From Flaccisagitta enflata (taxonomy: Eukaryota; Chaetognatha; Sagittoidea; Aphragmophora): a DNA stretch of 64,000 nt. Under the pieces are notes generated by a model. The model was not told where the DNA came from, made no database searches, and worked only from the letters and a program-made list of their open reading frames with translations. A program made the position numbers and the translations under genes. Positions 1 to 28,700 of this stretch are shown here, in pieces (within the stretch, counting starts at the first letter, position 1; every line of letters begins with the position of its first letter). The DNA is taken from the NCBI GenBank assembly GCA_965153355.1, contig OZ231127.1, forward strand, positions 39,742,001 through 39,806,000, written 5' to 3'.

Positions 1-329
1 TCGCGACGGAATCATAATCATGCTCCTAAAAACTTGTTGCAAGAGCTGGTTCTCCTATATTATGATGACACGTCATAACTGATGCCATGCGACGTCCGCT
101 GACAGCACACCCAAAAGTTTCTTTCGCTTTTTTTCTTTTTTTTCAAGTGCAACCTGACAAAAACAATGGATGTTCGGTGTATTTTCGTGAGTGTGGGATA
201 TTGCCAGCTTATCATAGCTTAGCAGCTGCATAATTTATATCGTCGTCCGAATCCTCATTTTGCTTTTTAGTCTCATTATAGAATTGTTTTGTTGTTTTCA
301 ACATTGTCTTTGTTTCCCACCGTATCATT

Positions 330-409
<80 letters not shown>

Positions 410-510
410 TGACTGCGCTTTTGTATTCTGGCTAAAGAGGCCCTTGGAAATTTTGCGGAAAATGTTTTCTGGTTGCAGCTGCAGATTCTCATGGGGCACA
501 CGTCGCGCCA

Positions 511-606
<96 letters not shown>

Positions 607-798
607 CGCTTCGCTCAATTATGGCTTCCCTTCTGTCCCCACTCTGCTATGTTTCTATCTCTGTAAATTAGATCTAATTTGGTCGTATGTACACTCGGAA
701 TAGGTGCAAAGTAAACAATGATTTTCCTTCAATTTGAAATTGAGCGGTGAAAAATAAACCTCTCTCTCTCTCTCTCTTTTCCTCTCTCTCTCTCTCTC

Positions 799-865
<67 letters not shown>

Positions 866-1149
866 CTGTCTTCTCTCTCTCTCTCTCCTGTGAAATTTTC
901 TTTTTATGTCCATATGTCCTCGGCCGCATCACTCTTCTTCTTCTTTTGCTTCCTCTCCCCATTCATCCTTTCTTTTTCTTCTCCACCTCTCTGATATTTT
1001 TTCCTTGTTCCTTTCTTCCTTTCTTTCTTTCTCTCTTTCTCCCTTTCTTTCAGAGTTATTGTTGTCCTTTTTTTTTCTTTCTCACACCCTGGCACGACGC
1101 ACTCGTTCTTCTTTTCTCTTTTCTTCTTTCCTTTCAGTTTTTTTTCATC

Positions 1150-1200
<51 letters not shown>

Positions 1201-1328
1201 CACACACACCCATTGGCTTTCAACTATCCTTTGTGGAATAGCGACAGGTGTGGTAAGCGCACTTTTTAGCGGCCGCCAACATAAACATAGCACCTCTGTT
1301 TCATTGGTCTATCTTTTTACTCTCATTA

Positions 1329-1400
<72 letters not shown>

Positions 1401-2108
1401 GTGTGACATCTACAGTTCATCTCTGTTAACATGCCCCAAGGCTACCAATTTTGACTTTTGATTGTCAATGAAACCAAACTAGGTTCTTAAGCCAAGCCTG
1501 CGCCTACATGGCTTCATATGCAGTGTATACTTCAGTCGCCCATTTTTTGGCCTCCTTATTGGTTTCGATGCGCGTTTTTGAAAGATAGATGTTGAATTTT
1601 AGTCATTGTAATTTAGACATGGTGGTGCGAATCTAAAAAAAAATTCTCTTGACATTTTCATTTTTTTGATTCTATCATTCTGCCTCCAGGAACTATTTTT
1701 TTTCTGTTGGTTTCTGCCTCATTAATTCGTTGGCAACTGCAACAAGCGACCGCCAGAAGGCAGCAGGCGGACTTTTTACGTTCCGTTCTCACGCTTTGAA
1801 ATCGGATTCGCTTAAATTTGAGGAAAAAAAGGAAATGAAATGATAGAAAAAAGGCAAATGACTCCACCCTCTGATTTTAATGGGTCTCCTATGAAAGATA
1901 CATGATTAGTCAGCTCGTTAAAAACTCTCCCTCCCACCCCCTCTCCAATATAACAGATAGATAAATGGAAATCTCAACAAACATTGCTTTTAAAAGAAAA
2001 TGTGTCACCGAATTTTGTAAACTACCGCGTACCTGAAGGTAGAAGGTAGAAGGAAATAGTTGGTGGAATCGGTCGTGATCCAGCGATCGTGATTAGTGCG
2101 TTTTGGCG
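1..2108. other. Upstream flank without a recognised gene
   Basis: No coding exon is recognised here. The stretch holds five CT microsatellite blocks (about 331-405, 516-603, 761-890, 1154-1198 and 1330-1398), pyrimidine-rich sequence at 940-1150, and otherwise ordinary AT-rich sequence. It should contain the promoter and any 5' untranslated exon of the gene that starts at 2109, but no TATA box or initiator could be assigned. Confidence 0.5.
331..1398. repeat. Cluster of five (CT)n microsatellites
   Basis: The blocks lie at about 331-405, 516-603, 761-890 (interrupted by TTTTC), 1154-1198 and 1330-1398, separated by unique sequence. All have the pyrimidines on the plus strand. They are upstream of the ETO-family start codon. 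The reading frames across them (poly-Leu-Ser or poly-Glu-Arg) are artefacts. Confidence 0.95.
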
Positions 2109-15539
<13,431 letters not shown>

Positions 15540-15797
15540 AAACAACTTACTCGATCTCAAGATATAGTAAGCATGATTGCTTGATTGTGGATTTCAAGTT
15601 TGTGTTTGATTCAAGCTCGTAATAGATTTGTTTTTGGCTATATTAGTGGGTGAACGTGCGCTTGACAGGGCACCGTATGAAATCTGAACGTTGGAAGGTA
15701 AGGGGGGGGGGAGGGAAGGAAAGGGGGTTCCCGCAATATTTATCGAGCTTAAAGGTATGGTTCGTTTGTAGTATCTTGCCGACATCTATCCAGGCCC

Positions 15798-15803
15798 AAT
15801 AAA
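15798..15803 (+). promoter_or_regulatory. Candidate polyadenylation signal of the ETO-family gene
   Basis: An AATAAA hexamer lies 259 bp after the stop codon at 15539, before the CT microsatellite at 15887. It is the first AATAAA downstream in this orientation that I noticed. No cleavage site can be assigned. Confidence 0.35.
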
Positions 15804-15885
15804 AGTCCGCGTGGAACTTGGAAAACAACCTTATTTCTAGTCAAATATCATCGCCTTTCACATGTCCTATAAAAGTTTTTAAACT

Positions 15886-15945
<60 letters not shown>

Positions 15946-16199
15946 TGATCCTTTCGTCGCCTTTCAACGTAACATATATTTCTAAATTCTAACGATCTCT
16001 CTCTCTGTCCGTTTTTTTCCTCATTTGATTCTTTCTGTTTTGATTTTAATGGCGTTTCTTCCCATCTCAGGTCGCAAACGTAAAAATTTAAATTGTCGCT
16101 TTATATGTTTTACACCTTACCTGAAACTCACCAATAAATCCACTCAAAACAATCAATCAACCCACCACGGCACAACCACGGCAGAAGAAAGCTGGATAT

Positions 16200-17619
16200 C
16201 AGACGTTCTGTTATGCCCCCATATTCATGGCAGTGGCTCGGTTTGCGATCAAATTGGTACTTTGTGGTATTAAAAAGCAATATCAGGTCTTGTTGAGGAT
16301 TTTCTACCTTCCCTGGAGTAGCGGTTTTGGTTTTACTACCATGGGTAATAAGTGGTTGTTGGGAAAATGTCCAATTTTGGTCACTTTGGCCTCAAATTTA
16401 GGCCACTTTGCCTTAGAAATCGAACCTAAAGTCCATGAGATTAATAAACAAGAGCTCAAGAGCTAACCAGTGGTGCAATCCACATGTTTTTATCTTTTTG
16501 TTAAGATTTTAGAGGGTTTTAAAGATGGGTTTTGAGTACCATGCTGATTCGGGAATTTGATAATTTCACGCTTTTCACTATATCCTGATTGACAAATCTC
16601 TGTACCAGACAAATTGAAGAGTTTGATGTTTAACTGATTCTGAAAATTTTTGATCGATATGGCCTCAAAAATTTTTATTTACTCTCAGCAGGTGAAAAAG
16701 TCAAATTTTAATGTCATTTAGGCTATTTCTTTTTTGAAAATTAGGCCAGTTCCAAACTGAAAATTGACTTAAAATTCATGAGCAAATCAAACTGCTGCTC
16801 AAGAGCTATTCAGTGGTGCAATCAGCATGTTCAGATGTTACTGCATTTAGATTTTATAAAACTTCAATGATAGGGGTATGGAAAATCATCATTTGACCAT
16901 ACCCTTGTATCTTTGAAGTTCTGTAAAATATAAATGCAGCAACATCTAAACAAGCCGATTGCACCACTGAATAGCTCTTGCGCAGTAGTTTGATTTGCTC
17001 ATGAATTTTAAGTCAGTTTTCAGTTTGGAAGTGGCCTAATTTTTCAATGAGAAATAGCCTATATGACATTAAAATTTGACTTTTTTCACCTGCTATGAGG
17101 GTAAAAAAAATTTTCTGGGTCCATATCGATCAAAATTTTTTTCCAGAATCAGTTAGAGCATCAAAAACTCTTCAATTTGGTCACCAATTTTTTAGAGATT
17201 CGTCAATCCAAGGCTGCGATATAGTGAAAAACGTGAAAATGGTCAAATTTCCCCCCGAATTTCATGATGCAAAAAAACGCTCACAAGCCCCATCTTTAAA
17301 ACCCTCTAAAATCTGAACAAAAAAGGTAAAAACATGCGGATTGCACCACTGGTTAGCTCTTGAGCTCTAGTTTATTAATCTCATGGATTTTAGGTTCGAT
17401 TTTGTAGGCAAAGTGGCCTAAATTTGAGGCCAAAGTGACCAAAATTGGACATTTTCCCAACAACTACTTATTACTCATGGTAGCAAAACCAAAACCGCTA
17501 CTCCAGGGAAGGTAGAAAATCCTCAACAAGACCTGAAATTGCTTTTTAGTACCACTAAGTACCAATTTGATCGCGAACCGGGCCACTGCCATGAATATGG
17601 GGGCATAAAAGAATGTCTG
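16200..17619. mobile_element. Foldback transposon with exact 8-bp target duplication CTGGATAT
   Basis: The two halves are reverse complements over about 700 bp, meeting near 16905. The ends are CAGACGTTCTGTTATGCC at left and, in complement, CAGACATTCTTTTATGCC at right. CTGGATAT lies immediately outside both ends (16192-16199 and 17620-17627). There is no transposase frame. The interior is related to the foldback at 49267-53026 (shared CTCAAGAGCTAACCAGTGGT). An 8-bp duplication fits the hAT superfamily. Confidence 0.88.
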
Positions 17620-18013
17620 CTGGATATAACGTTCCAAGTTAACGATATAGTGGTCCGACAGCAATGAGTGTCTCAATAAATGTCTAAATGTGATACCATA
17701 AGTTAAAAACAACACGCGGCGTTCACGAAAATAAAGGATAGATAAAAATGTCAAATGAACATGAACAACGATGATTGAATGTGTGACTCTAAAGGGGACG
17801 GAATTGTGGTTACAATAAAACACATACAAATAAACAAACAAAGGAAGTCGGAAAGAAAGCAAAATGGCAATGACTTAACAGATTGGAAGACAAAAGCATC
17901 GGGCTGGGCACGCAGGCAATTTTCGGCGCGGCGCGGATTTTTTGTTTTTTTGATGAGAGCGAATCGCGAAAGGTAATCTCTCTCCACTCGCTCCCAAGCG
18001 AATTGGGTGCGCC

Positions 18014-19194
<1,181 letters not shown>

Positions 19195-20187
19195 CTCTGC
19201 GTGCCGGCGCGCCTCGTCATAACAACGCCATGTCGTCGTCCATGGTTGCTCCATCATCAGTCCGTCGGCTATCCATCATCATCATCATCCTCCTACCATC
19301 ACCATCGTCGATATCCAATGGGTTCGAGAGACAGGATTTTGAGCTTGTGAAAACAAAAAACTTTTTTTTTAAGTTGTGAAAGCGGGCCTCAAAGTAGTTC
19401 CTAGAGCGGCTATTTCGTTTTTGTGCGTTATCGCTGTTATTCATCATTCCACATTCATGATGTCCAATTTGTAAGTTTTTTTGTCTGTTCCTATACACTT
19501 GCGAATTTTGCATCGTAGAGGGAGAAAATTCTGTTTTGAAATGCTATGGCGAATTTCTCATATTGTTGATGTTACCATACGTTTTTAACGTTAGTTTGTA
19601 GTTTTGGTCATCCAAATTAATGAATCATAGCTAAAGTAGATGACAGATATTTATTGGCTCATATACATATAGGCAACAACTTCTTGGTTATTTCATCCAC
19701 TTGAAACAACATTATTAAGATTCAAATAGAAATCATCCTAGAGACTATAGGATATAAAACCATGTTTGCAGAACATGCTACAATAACTTTTCTAAGGTTA
19801 GGAAAAATTTGACTGACAGTAACTGTTTCACCGAGAGACATCAAAATCACTATCTAGATAAAAATGATAATGAGCCTAAAACTGAAAAAAAAACATGAAA
19901 AGATATTTTCTTGTTTGCTCTGTGAGATAAAATTTTTACCAAAACATTCAGAGTATCTATATAAGCAACTAAAGGTAAAATTTCACTTCATATAGTGTTC
20001 AGTAGTAATGTTGTCCAACTTTCTTACAAGAAGTAAGCTTTTTATGCAATTCTCATTCTACAGTTATACTTACGATCTGGATTGTAATAAGATTTAGACT
20101 CATACAAACCATAATTTTTCCCAAATTTAGAATAACTGACTAGACACGACATTTGGAAACGGAAGAAACGTAATTTTCTTTCCAATA

Positions 20188-20470
20188 CAGCGGGACCTCG
20201 GCATAACGGTCTATTTGGGACTTGATATTTTTACCAATAGAGAGTGGGACTGTCATTCTGAAACTTTTGTCATCAAATACAATAATTCATTTTTATTACA
20301 GAGGGACCTATATTAAAGGCCTAAAAAATTTGAACTATAATGGCCATGGTCACTGTTAAAGCAGGGTCTGTTAACTACTGGTATTTAAACATTACAAAAG
20401 CCTAAATAATTTTGAGACTTCAGTATAGTGCCCTTTAAAGGAGGGGCGCTGTTGGAGGAAGTGTCATGGA
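20188..20470. mobile_element. Possible pogo/Tigger-like MITE remnant
   Basis: CAGCGGGACCTCGGCATAAC near 20190 resembles the CAGT-GAACCTC-type ends of pogo/Tigger elements. Further GGGACCTATATTAAAGG and TAAAGCAGGGTCTGTTAAC-like sequence follows. A convincing mirrored right end was not identified. Confidence 0.3.
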
Positions 20471-21786
20471 GACGGGTTTCCACTACATTATCAGAAAAGT
20501 TGGGAAGGAATGACATTCCTTTTATTAAAATGTGAATGTTACCGTCTTCACTTCATGACTCACTGCCTTCTTCATTTTTTCGTCAATTTGCTTTCACTAT
20601 CGTCTGTCGACTGTGACCGGAACAAGCTTTTAGTCATGAACTGTGGATTGTACAAGTGATGCTCTCAGTAAACGTCGGTGTTTTCTTTTTCATCAAACAG
20701 TTGCTTGACGTATTTTTTGGCAACAACTGGTTTTGAATTGTAGCACCATTACAAAATTATGAGTAGCTATAGTATTTCAATCTAACTCAGGCTTCTCTTA
20801 ACTCAAAAATTTTATGAATCACCTTCATAAATACTCATTTATGAAGAATGTAAGAAAAAAAGGATTTTTGGATTAACTATTCCATTACTATCCCAACAAA
20901 GAGAATGCCTTTTATCAACACAAAACCATAGACAATATATATTTTCACTTGCATTTTGCCGCTCATTTACCACGTATAGTAGAACTTCCTTATATTTTGG
21001 CACACAAAATTGATGCATGCTAACGATTAAGATTTCAGATTTGGCGTGAATGCGATTCGAAGACAACTTACATGTCGTCCTTCGCATTTTCGCGTCCAGA
21101 GAAATGCAGAATAGTCGTTTTTGAGTGATCCCAAAGGAAATTTGAATATCGCTCTAGATACACAGAATTGCTGCTGCAAAGCAGCGATTCAGGTGCAAAG
21201 ATTCTCCCGTAAGTTAATTAAGATGCCAAAACGGAACGAAAAGACTTTGATAGTGGTTAAAGCGAGAGAAAAGAGAGAGAAACATCTATTTGTTATTTTC
21301 GTATTGTTAGAGACTTAAAGGCCTTTCTCAATTGTTATCTGTTCCTTGCAGATTTCTCTTTTGATTATTGATAGTAGTTATCATAATTACAAATTTGTAT
21401 CAAAGAAGATTTGTAGCTATTGTCATATCTACTGGTTAATAATCTTTTTTTCTCATTAACGCTTGTTTTATTTCGCTCAATTCTAAAACAAATGTGATAT
21501 TATACAATCGATTGCAAAAATATTTGTACTCATGATATTTTTCAATTATTACAACTATTGGATCCACTCGCTAATATTGTATCGTAGGCACTTACAAGCT
21601 GAAGGGTAGCGATTGTAAAGAACAAGCATGATACTGCCATGCTGCATCGTCCGCAAATAAAGTCACTCGTTTTACAATAAAACAAGACAAAGCATTCCTC
21701 TCATGGATTGTAATTGTGCTTTTTTTCAACCTCGTGAGCACATCGTGTGTTAGAAGACACAGCAGATAGAAAGGGTAAAGGTTTCT

Positions 21787-21906
21787 TAAACAAGGCCAAG
21801 TAGGCCAATAAGGTGCGACGTGTTGATTGTCGAACGAATGCGTTACCCGACCGACCAACCAACCAACGGACACAGCCAATTATAGAGGTGCTTTGTCGTA
21901 CCTAAA
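21787..21906 (-). mobile_element. Hairpin-tailed short element, body type A, copy 4
   Basis: The order is AAGGCCAAGTAGGCCAATAA, then the CGAACGAATGCGTTAC block, CCGACCAACC tetranucleotides, TTATAG, and the hairpin AGGTGC-TTTGTC-GTACCT (21886-21903), in which one G-C pair has become a G-T wobble. Confidence 0.8.
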
Positions 21907-22265
21907 AAACAGAAGAAAGATAGTTCAAATCTAAGGAACAATGTACCATGTTATGAAACAAATAAGCACGCATAACAATAGACATGCACATGCATACCCT
22001 CGTTTGTGTCTATTGAGGCAGACTTAATTACTCGCATTCATGTTCATTTCCTCTCTGATTTTTCCCTCTTCTTGTTAGTCAATTGGCAATCAGGAAAGGG
22101 CATTGAAGAAAAAACATTTCATTCATACAAGTAAAAAAGCCGTCTTGGCAAATTGAGGCGTTATTTCCGATTTTAATATTTGAATAATCTCATTAGCGGG
22201 AAAAAAATGGAGGCAACACCGACACAAGACGAAAACAACCGATGAACTAGAAATTCACGCATAAT

Positions 22266-22366
<101 letters not shown>

Positions 22367-22907
22367 TCTGTATAGGGGTGGGGATACAAAAGCGGCAAGA
22401 AGAGAAAGACAGAGCATCAAGTAGAGAGCGCATGTAAGTTGTAACCCTTATTTTTCGACTTGTTTGTCAGTCTGAAAGGACAACATGGAAAACTTATAAA
22501 TGAAATGAACGAGACAGAATGCCCGGCAGACAGGCAGTGAGAGGTGGGGATAATTGGAAAAAAGTCCTTTTTGAAACGTAGGGGAAAAATAAAGTTTTCT
22601 ATTTTTGGTTTGCGGCAATTTTAGAAAGTTGAGCGGTTTTGGGGCTGGGAGTATACATTTTTTTATATTCTTAGCTAAGAAAGAGCTAATTTTTTTCTTT
22701 CAAATGGCGCCAACCAGAAGACTCTTTGATCATTTGTTTAAGCGTTATGAATTTTTGAATTTTTATTTATTTTTTTGCATTTTTGCAAAGATCGTTATTT
22801 TTTCATTGATCCTATTTTCCACACCTACGTAAAAGGAGAGAATAGTCAGGATGTTACACAAATTGACTCCAACTTTTATGACGCTATCTTATGCATTTTG
22901 CATGAGA

Positions 22908-23813
<906 letters not shown>

Positions 23814-23954
23814 AGAGGGAGAGCTTTTTGCTCTGCCTACTTCAATTCTGATCGTCGCGTTGATCAAATGCAAAGATGACGTCCGAGTTAGATGCTTCGT
23901 GTTCTTCTATTTTGCACAAGCGGTATGAACAGTCATTATTTTACCTGTCATCTG

Positions 23955-24235
23955 TTTTGTTCTTAGTCGCGGACACGCGACTCTACGCCTTGCTGTGTCG
24001 GACCGTCCGTCCCTTAGTTCGTCCGTCCGTCCTTTATTTAGTCGCGGACACGCGACTCTACGCCTTGCTGTGTCGGTCCGTCTGTCCGTCCATCCGTCCG
24101 TCACATTTTTGAATTGCGAGCGGTTTTGGCATTACTGTCGTACTGTGTATATGGCCTTGTATAGTCTCCAACCCGCTGTGTGGGTCCGTCCGTCTGTCTG
24201 TCCGAAACGTCATGGGTAACATTATTGAATTACCG
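23955..24235 (+). mobile_element. Two hairpin-tetranucleotide tail modules in tandem
   Basis: Two perfect hairpins AGTCGCG-GACA-CGCGACT (23965-23982 and 24040-24057) are each followed by CTACGCCTTGCTGTGTCGG and CCGT-type tetranucleotides. A related CCGT run lies at 24185-24210. The near identity suggests a recent tandem duplication of about 75 bp. Confidence 0.8.
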
Positions 24236-24579
24236 TTGTTCTCGTCTTTTTTGCAGGAGGAACAACTGCCAGTTTCTTTACTCACCACCAACTAGTCAGA
24301 CAACTTAACCATGATTTTCTGAACCATGAAGATTCAATGACACTTGTCATGTCCACTGATCCTGCAGCACTTTTTAATCATGTCAAATGTTTTAAAATAT
24401 AATTCTTTTGTAAATTTTTGACATATTTCATCCCTTAATTGCAAAAAAATTCCCGAGAAAAAAGTTATTTGTGTTGTCTACCTGTGTTGTCTATTTGCAA
24501 CATGTGTTGCATTTGCAACACTATGTATTGAGCAGAATAACGTGTTGCAATTTTGCCAGTAAAAACGAACTAGTAATAT

Positions 24580-24715
24580 ATGATGCACTTGCATCATATG
24601 ATGCAATTGCATCATATGATGCAATTGCATCATATGCTTCCAGGGCTGGTACCACATGATGCACTTGCATCATATGATGCATTGGCATCATATGATGCAC
24701 TCGCATCATGCTCCA
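24580..24715. repeat. Tandem 18-bp self-complementary repeat
   Basis: Units of TGATGCAATTGCATCATA and variants (ACTTGCATCA, ATTGGCATCA) are repeated at least six times. Each unit is itself a near-perfect palindrome. Just upstream (24475-24545), GTGTTGCATTTGCAACAC has the same palindromic style with a different stem. Confidence 0.85.
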
Positions 24716-24924
24716 TTTGAGGAGGTTTTTTTGAACATTTGCAAATGACGGGTTACTGAATGCATTTCAGTTCCTCAATCACTATGGAGAGTAACACTCC
24801 AAACATTTACTTTTTTTCTAAATGAACAGTCAGTTCCTTCAAGGCAGAGTATGGGGAAACTGTGACAAATGATTTTTTTTTTCAAAAAAATTAGTTTTCG
24901 TAGCAACTGCAGTTAAACCTCGTC

Positions 24925-25105
24925 CTAAAAGGCCCCTATATGATGCTTTGTCTGTCTGACACTCGGTCCGTCCGTCTGTAGGCGCATTCTTGATGTTGCT
25001 TTTGTGATGATGTGAGTGGAGGGGGGTCCGGGGGTTTACGCCCCCACCCCGTTGTCCGCGACTATATTGTACCTCGCGTTGATTATTTTTCTATAATCAA
25101 CTCAA
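24925..25105 (+). mobile_element. Short interspersed element, body type D, copy 2
   Basis: A decayed tail (ATGCTTTGTCTGTCTG, then CCGTCCGTC) is followed by the D body with GGGTTTACGCCCCCACCCC and GTCCGCGACTATATTGTACC, then CGCGTTGATTATTTTT. The body matches those at 45310-45465 and 46790-46955 (TATTGTAACCCTGCGTTACT and TATTGTGACCCCGCGTCACT). Confidence 0.75.
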
Positions 25106-25766
25106 ACGAACCTTTTCTCCTCAGCGCCTCAGCCTCTTCAAAAAAGGATATGACACGCTTCTTTTGAGCGCGCGATTTTCTTGCCAGTTTAGTCAATTTA
25201 CTATATAATAAGTTTTTATTTAAAATATCCCTTCCTAGTACTGATTTGGTAAAACAGCTACATCAATACGCTTTTTCAACTGTCATGCACGGTAAAAATA
25301 TCCTTGATCAACAATGTTTGTGAAGAAAAGAAATGGATTAGGAAATCGTTTTACTGAAAACTGAGTGATAAAATTCTTAAGAAGGTCTCACGGAAAACTC
25401 TTAATCTGCTTCCAAACGAACTTTTTTGCATTTCCAAGAACATGGCTTCCTTCCTACGTGTCTTTGGAAGAGGGCCATGTTTTTAATTTTTTTAATTTAT
25501 CATTTTCTATGCAAATTAAGAGTTTTCCGTGGGGCCTTATCTAGTGATAAAAGAGAATTTTCTTCAGAAAATGTCTTATTTTTCGTTGCATATTGATACA
25601 TTTCATAACGTTTAAGTCATCCCTATGATATTTCCATGCAAATTCTTAGCAAGTGTGCACTTCAACATATATTGCACACTTCGACAAAACTGTTTAATCG
25701 ATTTTTCTTTTGAGTGAAAAACTGGCTGCGGCAGTGAAAATCGCGAATTTCCGGTGACCGTGTCAT

Positions 25767-28700
25767 ATGACGATTTCCTCATCAACATCTACTTCTCCCT
25801 CCTCATCCTCTCCTCCACCACATTCTACTCCTCACTCTACTTTACTTTCCCCACCAACATCATCACCAATGTCGTCACCATCATCGTCACCACCACCGAT
25901 GAGGATTGTTTGGAAAAATGTGGTTGTCATGGCGTCGATTCATTTGGCCGCAATTTACGCCCTATTGTTTCGCGTGTCTCAGTCTAAATGGCAAACGATT
26001 CTATGGGGTAAGCAATTACGAATTAAAGTCGTTATATCGCGGCTTTGAGTCCCCTCAGGAAAGGATCCATTAACATGCAGGGGAATACATTTTGTGAACC
26101 GATGTTACCTGACAAATGAATCGGTAACTCATTTAAAATGGCTGATGCTGAGCTGGCTGCACCGATTGTCCGATTTTCTCGCAGGTTGAATTCAAAATGT
26201 CATAAAAATAAATAGTTAAAATATCTAAAAAGAAGAGCAAATGTGTTTTTGTAATCATTCTCATAGACCAATCGATCAGTTTCAATGATTCCGGCATAGC
26301 TGAATGACAATCGCGAACCCCAAGAAAACTATCGAATGCCCAAATCGCCCATGAACTTGTTCTCCATCCGATTGAGCCGCGTGCCTAACGGACTTTCCGA
26401 TCTTGGTTTCATGATTCGTACTGGTTGCCATAGCCAAAGCCCTTTCGACCCTTTCGACCATGATACCGCGAAGGCCTGTAGAATCCAATGTTGTTGCGCA
26501 CCGACTTTTCATGAGGTTCGTCCATTTCGGCTTTCGACGACAACGCGTCATCTCGTCCCGCTGCTCCGGCCGCTTCCTCTGCGTCGATTTCCGTCGATTC
26601 GGCCGTTTTTGCTCGATACGCAGCCACGGCTCCTTCGTGATCTTGCGCTTCGGCACCTCCGGCTTTGTTAACCTCCTCGAGATTGGAGCCGTCTTCTATC
26701 GGCAAAGCGGACACCTGTCAAATGATATTAAGTCAATGAAATTAAAATATGAGCGATTAGATCAGCCTTAAAAGTTTCCAGATTGTGCCCTATGTTCTAA
26801 CAGTATAGACTACAACTGTAACATCGATCTGGATTATATCACGAATGGCACTTGCGCCCTTTTGCAATTACAGTGGAGCACCGCTAGAGCGCACCCGTTA
26901 TTTGCGAGGCATGCCCGCCTAAAAGGCTTACAACTTGTTGTCTCACAAAAGATTTTGTGGTCATTTCTTCGTTGGCAGCTTCATTATGAAGCATACATTG
27001 CGCAATCGATTGCCCATTCCCTTAAAATGCGCTCACGCTGAAAGCTGAAAGCTCAACTGTAATTTCTCACCATCGCGAGTACGAGAGTCCCGAGGAACGC
27101 AATTACATAAAGCTTCATCTCAGACGACATTGATCCACGATTGCGGTCTATTGGAAAACTGTTTGAAAAAAGAAAAAAAAAGAAAACAAACAAGGCTAAA
27201 GAAATTGGTTTGCCTAAGCGGTTTCTGAGCGCTAGATTGTGATTCTCGTTGCTAGGATACACTGTTTACATTGTTAACATCTCTGATCGAATGCCATCAC
27301 TGAAATTATGGCGTCGAAAGCGTTTGCGCTGTGTGTCGGGAGTGATGAGTCCCTTGAGTCCCCAGGAATATGAGCAAATAAAGCTTTATCTCGACTGCCT
27401 AAAATTTAGGATGACTCGAAACCAATCAAAACAATGTTTTCTGATTGTCACCACCTTCATCACAGTCCCCGCCCCCCCCCCATTTACTGCCCCTACTCAC
27501 TAGCATTACTGCCCCTGCCCACCCTCAAGCTATTACTCTTTGGTCCGACATCCGCCATTGTTGATCGAAGATTTACTCAGGGATGTACACATGGACGCAA
27601 AATACAGCGTGATGAGGCGCCAAACGCCAAAAAAAATTTAGCACCCCCCACTACAGCCATATTGGCTGATTGAAAATTCTTATGGAAAGTCATTTTAAGT
27701 AATTTAGGGGAATACAAATGGCGTCATCAGAGCGATTTTTGAGATTGTAACTAAAACCTTAAAATTTATCACTTTTACTCATAAAATATTCACTCTTGGA
27801 AAAGTATAGAAAATAGAGTGAAATGTGATAAATTTTTAGGTTCTAGGTACAAACTCAAAATTCCCTCTGATGACGCCACTCATATTCCCCTTTGTGACTC
27901 AAAACAACTTTCAAAAGGAAATTCCATTCAGCCAAATTGGCTGTAAGGGGGGGTGCTAAAACTTTTGGCGCCTCATCACGCTGTATTTTGCGTCCATGTG
28001 TATATAATCGACTTCCCCGTTCCCCCCACACAGGGGGGGGGGGGAAATCAAAGGATTTTGAGATGAGGATGGAAAAAGAATGGAAAAAATGAGAAAAAAT
28101 TTTAGCAAGTGAAGTGTAGCCGGGAAGGAAATCAAAGGGGGGGGGGGGAAATCAAAAGCGACTCAATTTTATGCACCCCTTAATTGAGTTCTGGTGGAAA
28201 AAAAATGCGAAATGGGGACTAACTGAAGTTGAAATGACGCAAATTTGAATTTTCCTGTTGATATTTTGAAATTCCATTGTACATTCAGGTCCATTCCCTG
28301 AAGAAGGCTCGAAACGGTCGAAATTATAGGGTTGAAAACATTTTTTTTAACAAGACCGGATACACGGCTACCCCAGTCTCGTGCGGGTGGGCAGGGGCAG
28401 TGATAGAAAAGGTCACTTGGGCATTAGGGCAGGAACAGAGCACTCAAAAAGCTCAAAAACGCCAAAAAAAAAAGTAAAAAGGTGACCCATCAACCAACCG
28501 ACCGGTCGACCGACCGGCCGACCGACCGACGACTGACGGACAAAACGGGGTGTAGGGTCGCGTAGCACATGACTAAAATGTGATGAAGTTGTCTGTAACA
28601 TGTGAAACAATATCCCCCAGTTTACCCAAACTAAACGGTCTAATATCCGCTAGCCCAAAACCCTTTGAAAAAAAAAAAAAAATTAAACTGTCTCCAATTT

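Larger units (their letters stand above)
15540..18013. other. Spacer between the ETO-family gene and the small membrane-protein gene
   Basis: It contains a candidate polyadenylation signal (15798), a CT microsatellite (15887-15941) and a foldback transposon (16200-17619). The GC-richer 17880-18013 probably holds the promoter and 5' untranslated region of the next gene. No coding exon was recognised. Confidence 0.55.

Noticed and set aside
212-1293. Long frames of alternating Glu-Arg or Leu-Ser across CT/GA repeats
   Set aside because: They are dinucleotide repeats read in six frames. No splice context or unique sequence supports them. The same applies to GA runs at 4629, 14611, 18187, 22911, 23728 and 31491.
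27249-27503. 84-residue plus-strand frame next to the peptide gene
   Set aside because: It overlaps upstream sequence of the minus-strand gene, ends in low-complexity proline codons and has no family resemblance or splice context.
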